The notes below the pieces were generated by a model, which had not been told where the DNA came from, made no database searches, and saw only the letters and a program-made list of their open reading frames with translations. Source: Variovorax sp. CAN15 (GTDB lineage: Bacteria; Pseudomonadota; Gammaproteobacteria; Burkholderiales; Burkholderiaceae_C). Taken from it: a DNA stretch of 64,000 nucleotides. A program made the position numbers and the translations under genes. Location of the stretch: positions 67,546-131,545 of the forward strand of contig NZ_JASMRZ010000009.1 of the NCBI RefSeq assembly GCF_030462475.1, given 5' to 3'. Positions 8,257-16,451 of the stretch are shown piece after piece. Every line of letters starts with the position of its first letter. The first letter of the stretch is position 1.

Positions 8257-10323
8257 ATGCGTTGGACAGTGATCGAACACGCGGGCAGGCCGGTGGCCAC
8301 GGGCCCCTCTGCATTGCTCGCCGCACCCGGAGGAACGATCGGACGCAGCCCCGACAACACCCTCGTGCTGCCCGACGAGCAGCGGCAGATCTCCCGCCTG
8401 CAGGCGACCGTGCGCTACGACGACGACGGCGTCGCCGTGCTGCGCAACATGAGCGCGGTGCTGCCCATCAGCGTGAACGGACGCCCGCTCGCGCACGACC
8501 AGGAATCGCGCGTGGCCGACGGCGACAGGGTCACGATCGGCAGCTACGTGCTGGAGGCCTCGAGCGCACAACATGCCGCGCGCCCGCTTTCTCCGGTGCC
8601 TGCGCCTCCATCTCCACCACCGCCGCAGCCTCATCCCGCACAGCCGGCACCGCCCCCCTACATGCCGCCGCCGGCGATGGCCGCGCCGCCGATGCAGACA
8701 GCAACGGGCCCCATCGACGCACTGCTGCCTTCTTCCGGCGCCTCCGACGTCTTCTCCGACCTGTTCGGCGAAGGCGCCCTGCCCATCGGCGACATGCAGC
8801 CCACGGTGGCGATGCCGCCCCCCCCGCGCCAGGCCGCGCCGGTGCCGCCACCAACGGCTTTCGCACCACCGCCACCGCCCAGCCCTGCCTTTGTTGCGCC
8901 CCTGCAGCAAACGTACCAGCAGCCGCCTGCACCGGCGCCCCAGCCTGACCCCTGGGCCGCGCTCGCGCCATCGGCACCGCCGAAGCCGAGCCCCGCCCCG
9001 ACCGCGGGCACCGGTTCGTCGCAGATGCCTTCCGCAGCCGACTGGGACGCCATCCTCGCCAATGCGCCGCGCCGCGTCGACGGCACGCCCGCGCCCATGC
9101 CCGACCCGATGGCGCACGAGCCCTTCGAGCTGCCGTCGCAGGCACGCCGCAATCCGGTCGATCCGCTCGCGGAGCTGAATCCCGATGCGGCCAGGGACAT
9201 GTCGGGTGTGGCGCTCAAGCGCGGCGTCGATCCGCTGTCCTTCTTCGCCTCCGACGAGAGCGCGCACTCGCCGCTCTCCGATCCGCGTCCCACCGCGCTG
9301 CCCCACACCGATCCGCTACTGCCGGGCGACACGCACCCGGCGCTCGACCTGCTGCAGAACAACAGGCCGGCGGTGCAGGGCTACAGCCATGCGAACCACA
9401 CGCGCGAAGTGGCGGCGCAATTCCGTCCGCCGAATCCGGTGGCGATGCCTGCACCGCCCCCCGTCGTCGAACCGCCGAGGGTGGAGCCGCCGCCGCCCGC
9501 GCCGGTTCCACCACCGCCTCCCCCACCCCCTCCCGCAACGCCGCCTCCGCCAGCCGTACAGGAGGTCAAGCCCGAGCCGCCTCCCGTCTTGGAGCAGCCT
9601 CCGGCAGCACTGCCCATCGCAGCACCGGTAGCGGCCACCCCGGCATCGCCGCAAGCCGCAGTACCCACGCCGACACCATCGCCTGCACCGGCCGAGACCG
9701 CAGCGGCTTCTTCGTCGTCGGCGGAAGCCCTCTTCAAGGCCTTCCTCGAAGGCGCAGGCGTGCCCGAAGTCGCCGGCCAGCAGCCGATGGACATCGAGGC
9801 CATGCAGCGGCTCGGCCGCATCATGCGTGCCTTCACCGACGGCACGATCGAGCTGCTCTCTTCACGCGCCATGCTCAAGCGCGAGGTGCGCGCCGAGATC
9901 ACCATGATCGTGGACGAGGAGAACAACCCGTTCAAGATCCTGCCCAATGGCCGCGCCGTGCTGATGCAGATGTTCGGCGCGCGCATGCCTGGCTTCCTGC
10001 CGCCCGAGGCCGCCGTGCACGACGCGCTCGGCGACCTGCAGTCGCACCAGCTCGGCATGGTCGCCGGCATGCGCGCCGCGCTGCTCACGTTGCTGAAGCG
10101 CTTCGACCCCGCCGCCCTCAGCCGCGAGACGCCGAATGACGGCAGCCTGGGCGAGAAGCTGCTGCCAGGCGGCCGCGAGGCCCGCCTGTGGCGCGAATTG
10201 CAGCAGTTGCACACCGAGACCACCGCGGCCGTCGAGGACGACTTCCAGGCCGTGTTCGGCCGCGCCTTCCAGCAGGCCTACGACAAGGAAATGGAACGGC
10301 TCAAGGAGATGCGCCGTGCTTGA
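8257..10323 (+). CDS. tagH: T6SS-associated FHA-domain protein TagH
   Basis: 688 residues. An N-terminal FHA domain (about 1-100) carries the expected GRSPDN, SRLQA and NG motifs that bind phosphothreonine. A very long Pro/Ala-rich linker fills roughly residues 105-480, with runs of PPPPPP. The C-terminal TagH domain (about 490-685) includes EALFKAFLEGAG and LGRIMRAFTDGTIELLSSR. In Pseudomonas the FHA partner Fha1 is phosphorylated by PpkA and dephosphorylated by PppA to switch firing. A PP2C gene overlaps the 3' end here, matching that circuit. The kinase is not in the window. Confidence 0.95.
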   Translation: MRWTVIEHAGRPVATGPSALLAAPGGTIGRSPDNTLVLPDEQRQISRLQATVRYDDDGVAVLRNMSAVLPISVNGRPLAHDQESRVADGDRVTIGSYVLEASSAQHAARPLSPVPAPPSPPPPQPHPAQPAPPPYMPPPAMAAPPMQTATGPIDALLPSSGASDVFSDLFGEGALPIGDMQPTVAMPPPPRQAAPVPPPTAFAPPPPPSPAFVAPLQQTYQQPPAPAPQPDPWAALAPSAPPKPSPAPTAGTGSSQMPSAADWDAILANAPRRVDGTPAPMPDPMAHEPFELPSQARRNPVDPLAELNPDAARDMSGVALKRGVDPLSFFASDESAHSPLSDPRPTALPHTDPLLPGDTHPALDLLQNNRPAVQGYSHANHTREVAAQFRPPNPVAMPAPPPVVEPPRVEPPPPAPVPPPPPPPPPATPPPPAVQEVKPEPPPVLEQPPAALPIAAPVAATPASPQAAVPTPTPSPAPAETAAASSSSAEALFKAFLEGAGVPEVAGQQPMDIEAMQRLGRIMRAFTDGTIELLSSRAMLKREVRAEITMIVDEENNPFKILPNGRAVLMQMFGARMPGFLPPEAAVHDALGDLQSHQLGMVAGMRAALLTLLKRFDPAALSRETPNDGSLGEKLLPGGREARLWRELQQLHTETTAAVEDDFQAVFGRAFQQAYDKEMERLKEMRRA

Positions 10324-11122
10324 GGCCACACGCTCCTCGTCGTCTTCCTCTTTCGCCGTGCCGATCTCGACCTCGCAGTTCTCCTGCGTGGGAGAACGCA
10401 GCGGCAACCAGGACGCCATCGGCTACCACCTCGACGAACGCAACGGCTGCTTCGTGGTGAGCGACGGCGTCGGCGGCAACGCGGGCGGCGAGTTGGCCTC
10501 GCGCATCGCGGTCGACACCGCCCTCAACACCTTCGTGGCCGGACCTTCGCTGGCCGCCGACAACATCCAGCGCTGCGTGAAGGCGGCGAACGACGCCATC
10601 CTCGCCAAACAACGGGAGCTGACCGAGCAGAGCCGCATGAGCGCGACCTTCGTGTCGCTCTTCGTCGACCGCATCACCAACCAGGCCTGCTGGGCCCACG
10701 TAGGCGACAGCCGCCTCTACTGGTTCCGCCGCGGCGCGCTCATGCAGCGCACCGAAGACCACAGCCTGTCGGAGCGCTCCGGCGATGCGGCCGCGAGCCA
10801 GCACCACGGCGGCGAGCGCCTCGTGAAGACCAACCTGCTGTACCGCGCACTCGGTGCGCGCGCAACGGCCGAGGCCACCATCACCGCGCCGCAGCGCCTG
10901 GCCGATGGCGATGCCTTCCTGCTCTGCACTGACGGTCTTTGGCAGCTTATTTCGCAGCAGGTGATGGAGCGGTCGTTGCAGCTGGCCGACAGCGCGGAGG
11001 AATGGCTGGCGCTGATCCGCCGGGCCGCCGAGGCGAAGGCCGACGATTCGCGGGACAACTACTCGGCGCTGGCGGTGTGGGTGGGGTTTCCGCAGCAGGT
11101 GACGCTGGCGGGAACCGTCTGA
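10316..11122 (+). CDS. PP2C-family Ser/Thr protein phosphatase of the T6SS (PppA-like)
   Basis: 268 residues from GTG at 10316, chosen because AAGGAG lies seven bases upstream. The frame overlaps the end of tagH by 8 bases. PP2C motifs are present: ERSGNQDA (metal Asp), FVVSDGVGG, SATFVSLFVD, WAHVGDSRLYWF, CTDGLWQ and DDSRDNYSALAV. In the family this enzyme reverses PpkA phosphorylation of the FHA protein. Its tight coupling to tagH supports that role. Confidence 0.92.
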   Translation: MLEATRSSSSSSFAVPISTSQFSCVGERSGNQDAIGYHLDERNGCFVVSDGVGGNAGGELASRIAVDTALNTFVAGPSLAADNIQRCVKAANDAILAKQRELTEQSRMSATFVSLFVDRITNQACWAHVGDSRLYWFRRGALMQRTEDHSLSERSGDAAASQHHGGERLVKTNLLYRALGARATAEATITAPQRLADGDAFLLCTDGLWQLISQQVMERSLQLADSAEEWLALIRRAAEAKADDSRDNYSALAVWVGFPQQVTLAGTV

Positions 11123-11137
11123 ATCGACGCGCCCTCG

Positions 11138-11518
11138 TCAGGGCGCCAGCATCAGCACCTTGAACTGGCTCGGCACGATGCGCATGCCGACGATGTTGCA
11201 ACGGTTCTGCATCGTGATGCTGGTGACCCGCGTCGCCGGCGTCCCCTTGAGAAGCACGGTGAAAGCGCCCGTCACGTGCCGCGATTGCTGCATGAACGTC
11301 TGCGACACGACGCCGCCCAGCGCCCCGGGCTGATCCCCCAGGGTGATTGGCGTGGTCGTCGCCATGTTGTGTGCCGGCATCGCCATGAAGAGGATGTTCC
11401 AGGCATTCGGAACGGCCATCGGCCCCATGGCCATGTTCGGGTATGGAATGGGCACCGGCGACTTGCAGACGTCGGGGAATGCCAGGTCCATTCCCATGAG
11501 CTGACAATTGGCAAACAT
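11138..11518 (-). CDS. DUF4150 PAAR-like protein, T6SS spike tip
   Basis: 126 residues with many Met and Pro; it starts MFANCQLMGMDLAFPDVCK and holds P-x-P-Y-P-N-M, matching the DUF4150/Tox-PAAR-like family. These proteins sharpen the VgrG trimer and carry or recruit effectors. No C-terminal toxin domain is present, so this is a stand-alone tip. AGGAGG precedes the ATG. It is the last gene of the leftward vgrG island and converges with the phosphatase gene 15 bases away. Confidence 0.88.
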   Translation of the reverse strand: MFANCQLMGMDLAFPDVCKSPVPIPYPNMAMGPMAVPNAWNILFMAMPAHNMATTTPITLGDQPGALGGVVSQTFMQQSRHVTGAFTVLLKGTPATRVTSITMQNRCNIVGMRIVPSQFKVLMLAP

Positions 11519-11533
11519 CTGGTACCTCCTGGC

Positions 11534-12178
11534 CTAACCCATGTGGATCTGGGCCGCGTCCACCTTCACCAACTCCTGGCCGGTGACCACCGTGTGATGG
11601 CCGTGGATGCGCACCGTCTCGCTGGCCTTGTAGTCCAAGTGGCCCGCTCGCACCTGGTCGACTTCATCCGTGAGGCGCAGCGTCTGGCGCGCCATCTGCA
11701 CGATGCGATCGGCCACGGTCTCGAATACCTTGCCCACCAGCCGCACGCTTCCGGCTGCCGCCTGCACGGAGCGTGTCACCAGCCGCAGTTCACCGACGTC
11801 GCACTCGCTCTCTTCCGTCTTGAGCACGAAGCGCTTGTCTGCGCGAAGCCTGAGCTCCGAGGCACTCGCGATGGTCACATGGCCGTTGCCGGCAGACGCG
11901 AAGGTGACGTCTCCCGCCGCCTCGATGCAGCTTGACGACGCATCCACCTGCTCGATCACGGCGATCAGGTAGGCCCGCGCACTGTCGGGACCGGAAATCA
12001 GCACGGTGTCGCCGATCGCCGGTTTGAGCAGGCAGCTCGCCGCGCGCCGGCAAACCCAGACGGTACCCTGTTCGTCGTCGACGCTGATACGTCCATCCGG
12101 CAGCAATGCGGCGACCACCCCTTGGAAGTGAACCGGAGCCGTCAGCAACGAGGCTTTGCGCAGTGAAACGACTGACAT
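11534..12178 (-). CDS. DUF3540 protein of the VgrG island
   Basis: 214 residues from ATG at 12178 (AAGGAG upstream; an upstream GTG/ATG extension lacks a site). The N-terminus has an OB-like beta pattern (FQGVVAALLPDGRISVDDEQG). The rest is a repetitive beta-rich region (LVGKVFETVADRIVQMARQTLRLTDEVDQ) like the C-terminal stalk of VgrG. DUF3540 genes typically sit with DUF4150, DUF2169 and pentapeptide genes in T6SS islands, as here. A role as a spike extension or adaptor is an inference. Confidence 0.85.
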   Translation of the reverse strand: MSVVSLRKASLLTAPVHFQGVVAALLPDGRISVDDEQGTVWVCRRAASCLLKPAIGDTVLISGPDSARAYLIAVIEQVDASSSCIEAAGDVTFASAGNGHVTIASASELRLRADKRFVLKTEESECDVGELRLVTRSVQAAAGSVRLVGKVFETVADRIVQMARQTLRLTDEVDQVRAGHLDYKASETVRIHGHHTVVTGQELVKVDAAQIHMG

Positions 12179-12231
12179 GGAGATCTCCTTGTTTCGATGG
12201 GTAGACAGTGGAACGGGCAGGCCTGGCGGCA

Positions 12232-13281
12232 TCAGCTCGGCGGACGGATCTCTTGGGCCTTGAACAGCTCCGAATCGTTTTCGATGATGCCACCGCTTCC
12301 CGAGAAACGCGCACCTTCGCGCGCGGCCCGATGAAAGCGGGTACGCAAAAAGCGTGCATTGCGCAAATCGGCGTCATGAAGATCGGCATAGGAGAGATCG
12401 GCATCGTGCAGATCCGCGTCGCGAAAGCTGGCACCCCTCGCCCGCGCGCGATGGAACACGCTCAGCGGCAGGCGTGAGCGGCTGAAATCGGTACCTTCGA
12501 GTTTGGCGTCGGACCAGATCGACTGATCGAAGACGGCATCGCTGCAATTCGCTCCACGCAGATCGGCCTGCGGGAACATGGCTTGGGCGGCATCCGCTCC
12601 ACTGAAGTTCGCATGGGTCAGCGTGGCGCCCTTGAAATTGCTCTGGGTCAGCACGGCGCCGCTGAAATCGACGCCTGCCATCGCGCTGTCGGTGAACTGG
12701 CAGCGCAGGAAGGTGGTGTGCGGCAGGCGCTGACCTTCGAGATTGCACTCCATCAAGATCGAACCTTCACATCGGGCCTGAGCGAACTCCACCGTGCGCA
12801 GATCCATGCGAAACAACATCAGGTGCAACAGCTGTGCCCCGCGGCAATCGAGCTGATCGACCCTTGATTCGGTGACGACGATCTGATCGCAAATGCTCGG
12901 CTTCAGCACGGCATTCCCGAGTTCGCATCTGGCAAAGGCCACGCGTTCCATTTGGGCTTTCCCGAAATCCGCATGAGCCAGCGAAGATTCGAAGAAGTTG
13001 GTGTCCTGCATGAACGCGCGGCCGAGTTGCGCAGCCTCCAACCGACACCGAAACACGCGCACGCCTCTCAAGCTGGCCGCCGACAGGTCTGCCCGGTCGA
13101 AGTTGCATTGCGTCAGCGAACTGTCGTCGAGGCTGGCGCCACGCAGATTCGCCCGGCTCAGGTCGACGTGCTCCATCTGCGCCCCCGACAAGTCGACGCC
13201 GCTGAGGTCCTGACCCGCGAGACTCGCGTTGACCACCGGTTCGCCATGCCGAATCTTGTCCAGAAGTTCTTCGACTGTCAT
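12232..13281 (-). CDS. Pentapeptide-repeat protein of the VgrG island
   Basis: 349 residues, almost entirely A(D/N)LxX-type pentapeptide repeats (for example VDLSGAQMEHVDLSRANLRG) that should fold into a right-handed quadrilateral beta helix. The short N-terminal helix is MTVEELLDKIRHGEP. The start overlaps the end of the preceding DUF2169/pentapeptide gene by 4 bases, so the two are coupled. Function is unknown: it could be an adaptor, an effector or a protective protein. No catalytic motif is visible. Confidence 0.9.
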   Translation of the reverse strand: MTVEELLDKIRHGEPVVNASLAGQDLSGVDLSGAQMEHVDLSRANLRGASLDDSSLTQCNFDRADLSAASLRGVRVFRCRLEAAQLGRAFMQDTNFFESSLAHADFGKAQMERVAFARCELGNAVLKPSICDQIVVTESRVDQLDCRGAQLLHLMLFRMDLRTVEFAQARCEGSILMECNLEGQRLPHTTFLRCQFTDSAMAGVDFSGAVLTQSNFKGATLTHANFSGADAAQAMFPQADLRGANCSDAVFDQSIWSDAKLEGTDFSRSRLPLSVFHRARARGASFRDADLHDADLSYADLHDADLRNARFLRTRFHRAAREGARFSGSGGIIENDSELFKAQEIRPPS

Positions 13282-15989
13282 CGAACCGGCTCAGTCCTTC
13301 GTGCGGGCAAGGTCTTGGCTCCTTGGGTGTAGGCGCCGATGAAAGTGGTCGAGCCGTCGATGGCGGCCTGCGACACGTCGGCGCGAAACAGATTGGCATC
13401 CTGCAGGCTGGCAAAGCGCAGGTCGGCCTTGGAAAGATTGGCGTCGATGAGATTGGCGCCGCGCAACGAGGCTTCGCGAAAGTCCGCGCGAATGAACAGG
13501 CTCTCGCCGGCATGCAGTCCCTCGAGCCGCGCGCGCCGCAGGTCGCACTCGGAGAAATCACAGCCTTCGAGGCGCGCCCTCGCGAGATCGGCGCCGACCA
13601 ATATGGCTCCGCGCAGGCCGCACTGCCTGAGCGAAGCGGCGCAGAACACCGCCTGCACCAGGCTGCAGCCATGGACGAAGGAACAGGTGACGAGGCTGGC
13701 CTCGGTGAAGTCGACCCCCTCCCGCGCATCGACGGCGACGAAAGCACAGGCGTTCAGCGAGGCGCGTACGAAGGATGTTCCCTTGAAGCTGCACTCGACC
13801 CAGCTCACCTGCTTGAACGCGGCGTCGTCGAAAGCGATGTCTTCCAGTGCCAGCTTGACCATCGCCATCTGCTCCCAGTGCGAGCCGCGCGCATCGCAGC
13901 GCGCCCATTCGCTTTCGAACAGATCGGCTTGATTGAACGCGGCCTTCGCCAGCACGCAGGAACGAAAAATGGTCTTGCTGCAACGCGTCTGCACGAAGCT
14001 GGCCGCCGTGAAGTTCGCCCCTTCGCATTGCGCGCCGCCCAGATTGGCCTCGTCCAGGCGCGCATCGGTGAGCGAAGCCCGGACCAGCCGCGCCCGCGCA
14101 AGCACCGCGCGCGTGAAGTTGCAGCCATCGAGCCGCGCGTCGCTGAAGTCGACATCTTCGAGGTTCGCTTCCGTGAAGTCGGCACCGCGCAGATCCAGAC
14201 CCGAGAGGTTGGCGCCGACGAAGTTCATGCCTGCGAAACGACGCTCGCCGCTGGCTGCGGCCTCGAGGCGCCGGCGCAGCCGCCTGGAGCGCAGGCTGCT
14301 GGCCGGCGGCGCCGGCTCGAGCAGGTGTGCGCCGTAGAGGTGCCCCATGCGCGCGCTGCGCCCGGCCTGCTCGCGCAGCCGCGCGTTTTCGGCGGCCTCG
14401 TCGGATGTGAGGGGAGTCCGGCGCTCTCGCGCCGCTTCTTCCTCGAGGCGCGCGAGGTCACGCAGCAGGCTGTCCGGGTCGAATCGGCGCTGCACAGGCT
14501 TGCCGGTCCGCGCCTCCACCTCGGTCATGGCCTTGTCGATGCTCGCCTTGATCTCGTCGGACAGCTGGCGCGGTTCCATCTGCGACAGCGGCGGGATATC
14601 GATATCGGGTTGAATGGCAGCGGGCATCCCGCGTGCGACGGCCTGAGCGCGCCCCTCGGCGCCGCGGGCAAGGGCCGACTCGCGCATCTGCTCGAGGGCT
14701 CGATCGGCCTTCTCGGCAAAGTCTGGCAGATCGTCCATGGAGGCAGGCGGATGCAAATCCGGTTCGGACAGGGGCGGCAGATACTGCTCGGGATCCAGGC
14801 CCTGCTCCAGCAGGCGGGCGCGCAGGCGTTCGTGCTCGCGCTGCCGGCCTGCGCGCAGGTTGCGCGCCAGCGGAAGCGAAGCGATATCGGGCATCTGGTC
14901 GCCTGCCCATGGCCCCATGATCGCCTTGGGGACCAGGTCGCTGTCGCGCAGGACCAGCACCGCCTTGGCCGGATCGATGCGCTGCTGCAGCACCTGCTGG
15001 TAGTGGGCGAGCGGCCGCGGCTGCCCGCGCAACTCGAGCGCGGGCATGATGTGCTTGACGTCGGCCGCGTCATCCTCTGCGATGGGCGATACACCGTGCC
15101 AGACCAGGATGACGCGCTCGGCGTGCGGAAAGAACCAGGCCGTGCTCATGCGCAGCGAAATTTCCGACAGCGCGCCACCGTCTTTCTGGAAGCTGGCGAA
15201 GCAGCGCGCCTGCCAATCGGGCAGCTGGCCGCGCATCACCGGCTGCCGGGGGTGCATGTTCCACAGTTCGTAGGCGGCGCCCGGAGGCAATTCGCTCTGG
15301 CCAGGTAGGCGCTGGTCGGCAGGTGCGGCATTGAAGTAGCGCCAGTCCATGTCCTCGGCGAAACCCGGGTACTCGTGCTGCAGCCACTGCTGGTCGTAGG
15401 CGCGCCCCATCAGCGCGAGCCGCTGCGGCCGGTCGGGGGGTATGGCGCCGAAACCCGCAGGCACGATGCGCCGCCCGGGTACGTCCTGACGCGCGCCGGG
15501 CACCTCGACGTTGGGAAGCCGGCGCGTCTGTACGCCGTTGATCGTTTCATCGAAGCTGCCGATGCCTTCCGGGTTTTCGGGCTCGCCCGGGCCGCCATAG
15601 GCATGCGCCCAATCCAGCCTCAGGCGCTCGAAAGGCTGCGCGGGCGTGGCGCGGCCGTCGAGCCAGTAGCGATCACCGCTCACCAGCAACGACTTGGCCT
15701 GGCCATGGAAGACGGCCTGGGCCGCGCACAGTGTCTTGTCCTCCTGATGCGCCGTGTACGCATAGCCGCTGACCAGCCACTCCGGCTCGATCTTGGGCAC
15801 GCCCATGTCCAGCACGTTGCCGGGCCCGATCTCGTCGGCCGCCAGCTTCCAGAGATCCTGGTCGGGCATCAGCAGGGGCTCGGGCGCCAGGCTGGCCATC
15901 GCGAAGACCGAGACGCCCAGGAAGTCTCGCCGCTGCCGTCGGAAGGGCCGGGTGATGATGCTCAGGCGAAAGGGCTTGATGGTCTTCAT
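13278..15989 (-). CDS. DUF2169 T6SS adaptor fused to a pentapeptide-repeat domain
   Basis: 903 residues. The N-terminal DUF2169 domain spans about residues 1-320 (LRLDWAHAYGGPGEPENPEG, then GFGAIPPDRPQR). A charged helical middle region (about 370-560, rich in Glu/Arg/Ala) follows. Pentapeptide repeats run from about residue 590 to the end. DUF2169 proteins act as adaptors that load effectors onto VgrG with DUF4150 tips in Agrobacterium (family knowledge). Here adaptor and beta-helix are one polypeptide between vgrG and a second pentapeptide gene. Whether the helix is cargo or scaffold is unknown. Confidence 0.9.
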   Translation of the reverse strand: MKTIKPFRLSIITRPFRRQRRDFLGVSVFAMASLAPEPLLMPDQDLWKLAADEIGPGNVLDMGVPKIEPEWLVSGYAYTAHQEDKTLCAAQAVFHGQAKSLLVSGDRYWLDGRATPAQPFERLRLDWAHAYGGPGEPENPEGIGSFDETINGVQTRRLPNVEVPGARQDVPGRRIVPAGFGAIPPDRPQRLALMGRAYDQQWLQHEYPGFAEDMDWRYFNAAPADQRLPGQSELPPGAAYELWNMHPRQPVMRGQLPDWQARCFASFQKDGGALSEISLRMSTAWFFPHAERVILVWHGVSPIAEDDAADVKHIMPALELRGQPRPLAHYQQVLQQRIDPAKAVLVLRDSDLVPKAIMGPWAGDQMPDIASLPLARNLRAGRQREHERLRARLLEQGLDPEQYLPPLSEPDLHPPASMDDLPDFAEKADRALEQMRESALARGAEGRAQAVARGMPAAIQPDIDIPPLSQMEPRQLSDEIKASIDKAMTEVEARTGKPVQRRFDPDSLLRDLARLEEEAARERRTPLTSDEAAENARLREQAGRSARMGHLYGAHLLEPAPPASSLRSRRLRRRLEAAASGERRFAGMNFVGANLSGLDLRGADFTEANLEDVDFSDARLDGCNFTRAVLARARLVRASLTDARLDEANLGGAQCEGANFTAASFVQTRCSKTIFRSCVLAKAAFNQADLFESEWARCDARGSHWEQMAMVKLALEDIAFDDAAFKQVSWVECSFKGTSFVRASLNACAFVAVDAREGVDFTEASLVTCSFVHGCSLVQAVFCAASLRQCGLRGAILVGADLARARLEGCDFSECDLRRARLEGLHAGESLFIRADFREASLRGANLIDANLSKADLRFASLQDANLFRADVSQAAIDGSTTFIGAYTQGAKTLPARRTEPVR

Positions 15990-16008
15990 CGGGGGCAGCG
16001 CACCTGCT

Positions 16009-16440
16009 TCAGCGCACCGGCTGATCGATGGCGATCTCGCGCGAGGCCGGGTCGAAGCGCAGCTTCACGGAGCGCCCTGGTGCGAAGTCGGCGAGCTTCA
16101 CCGGGCTGATCGGGGCGACCAGTTCGGCCTCGTAGGCGGGCGATCCGCCTTCAGGCCGTACCTGGAACTTGAGCCGCACGAGGATGTAGATGCGCTCGAC
16201 CCGCGTGCCCGTGTCGTAGCTCTCGAGCACCAATCCTGTGGCCGGCTGGCCCGTACGAAGCACTCGCTCGGCGCGATCCGTCCCCATCACCTGGCGGTTG
16301 ACCACACTCTGCTGATCTATCACGCGGAATACATAGCGCTTGGCCAGCGTAGTCAGCACGGACGGCAGCAGCAGGACGACAGCGATGATGACAACCAGAT
16401 ACCAATACTTGGTGAACCACACGACGAAAAGGTCCAACAC
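16009..16440 (-). CDS. Small membrane-anchored protein of the VgrG island, unknown function
   Basis: 143 residues from GTG at 16440 (TGGAGC upstream). One membrane helix lies near residues 12-32 (YLVVIIAVVLLLPSVL). The soluble domain after it alternates beta strands (ATGLVLESYDTGTRVERIYI, then VKLRFDPASREIAI). I do not recognise a family. The pattern resembles small secreted or immunity-like domains found beside vgrG genes. It sits 11 bases downstream of vgrG and upstream of the DUF2169 gene, so an immunity or chaperone role is possible but unproven. Confidence 0.8.
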   Translation of the reverse strand: MLDLFVVWFTKYWYLVVIIAVVLLLPSVLTTLAKRYVFRVIDQQSVVNRQVMGTDRAERVLRTGQPATGLVLESYDTGTRVERIYILVRLKFQVRPEGGSPAYEAELVAPISPVKLADFAPGRSVKLRFDPASREIAIDQPVR

Positions 16441-16451
16441 GCGCTCCAGGC

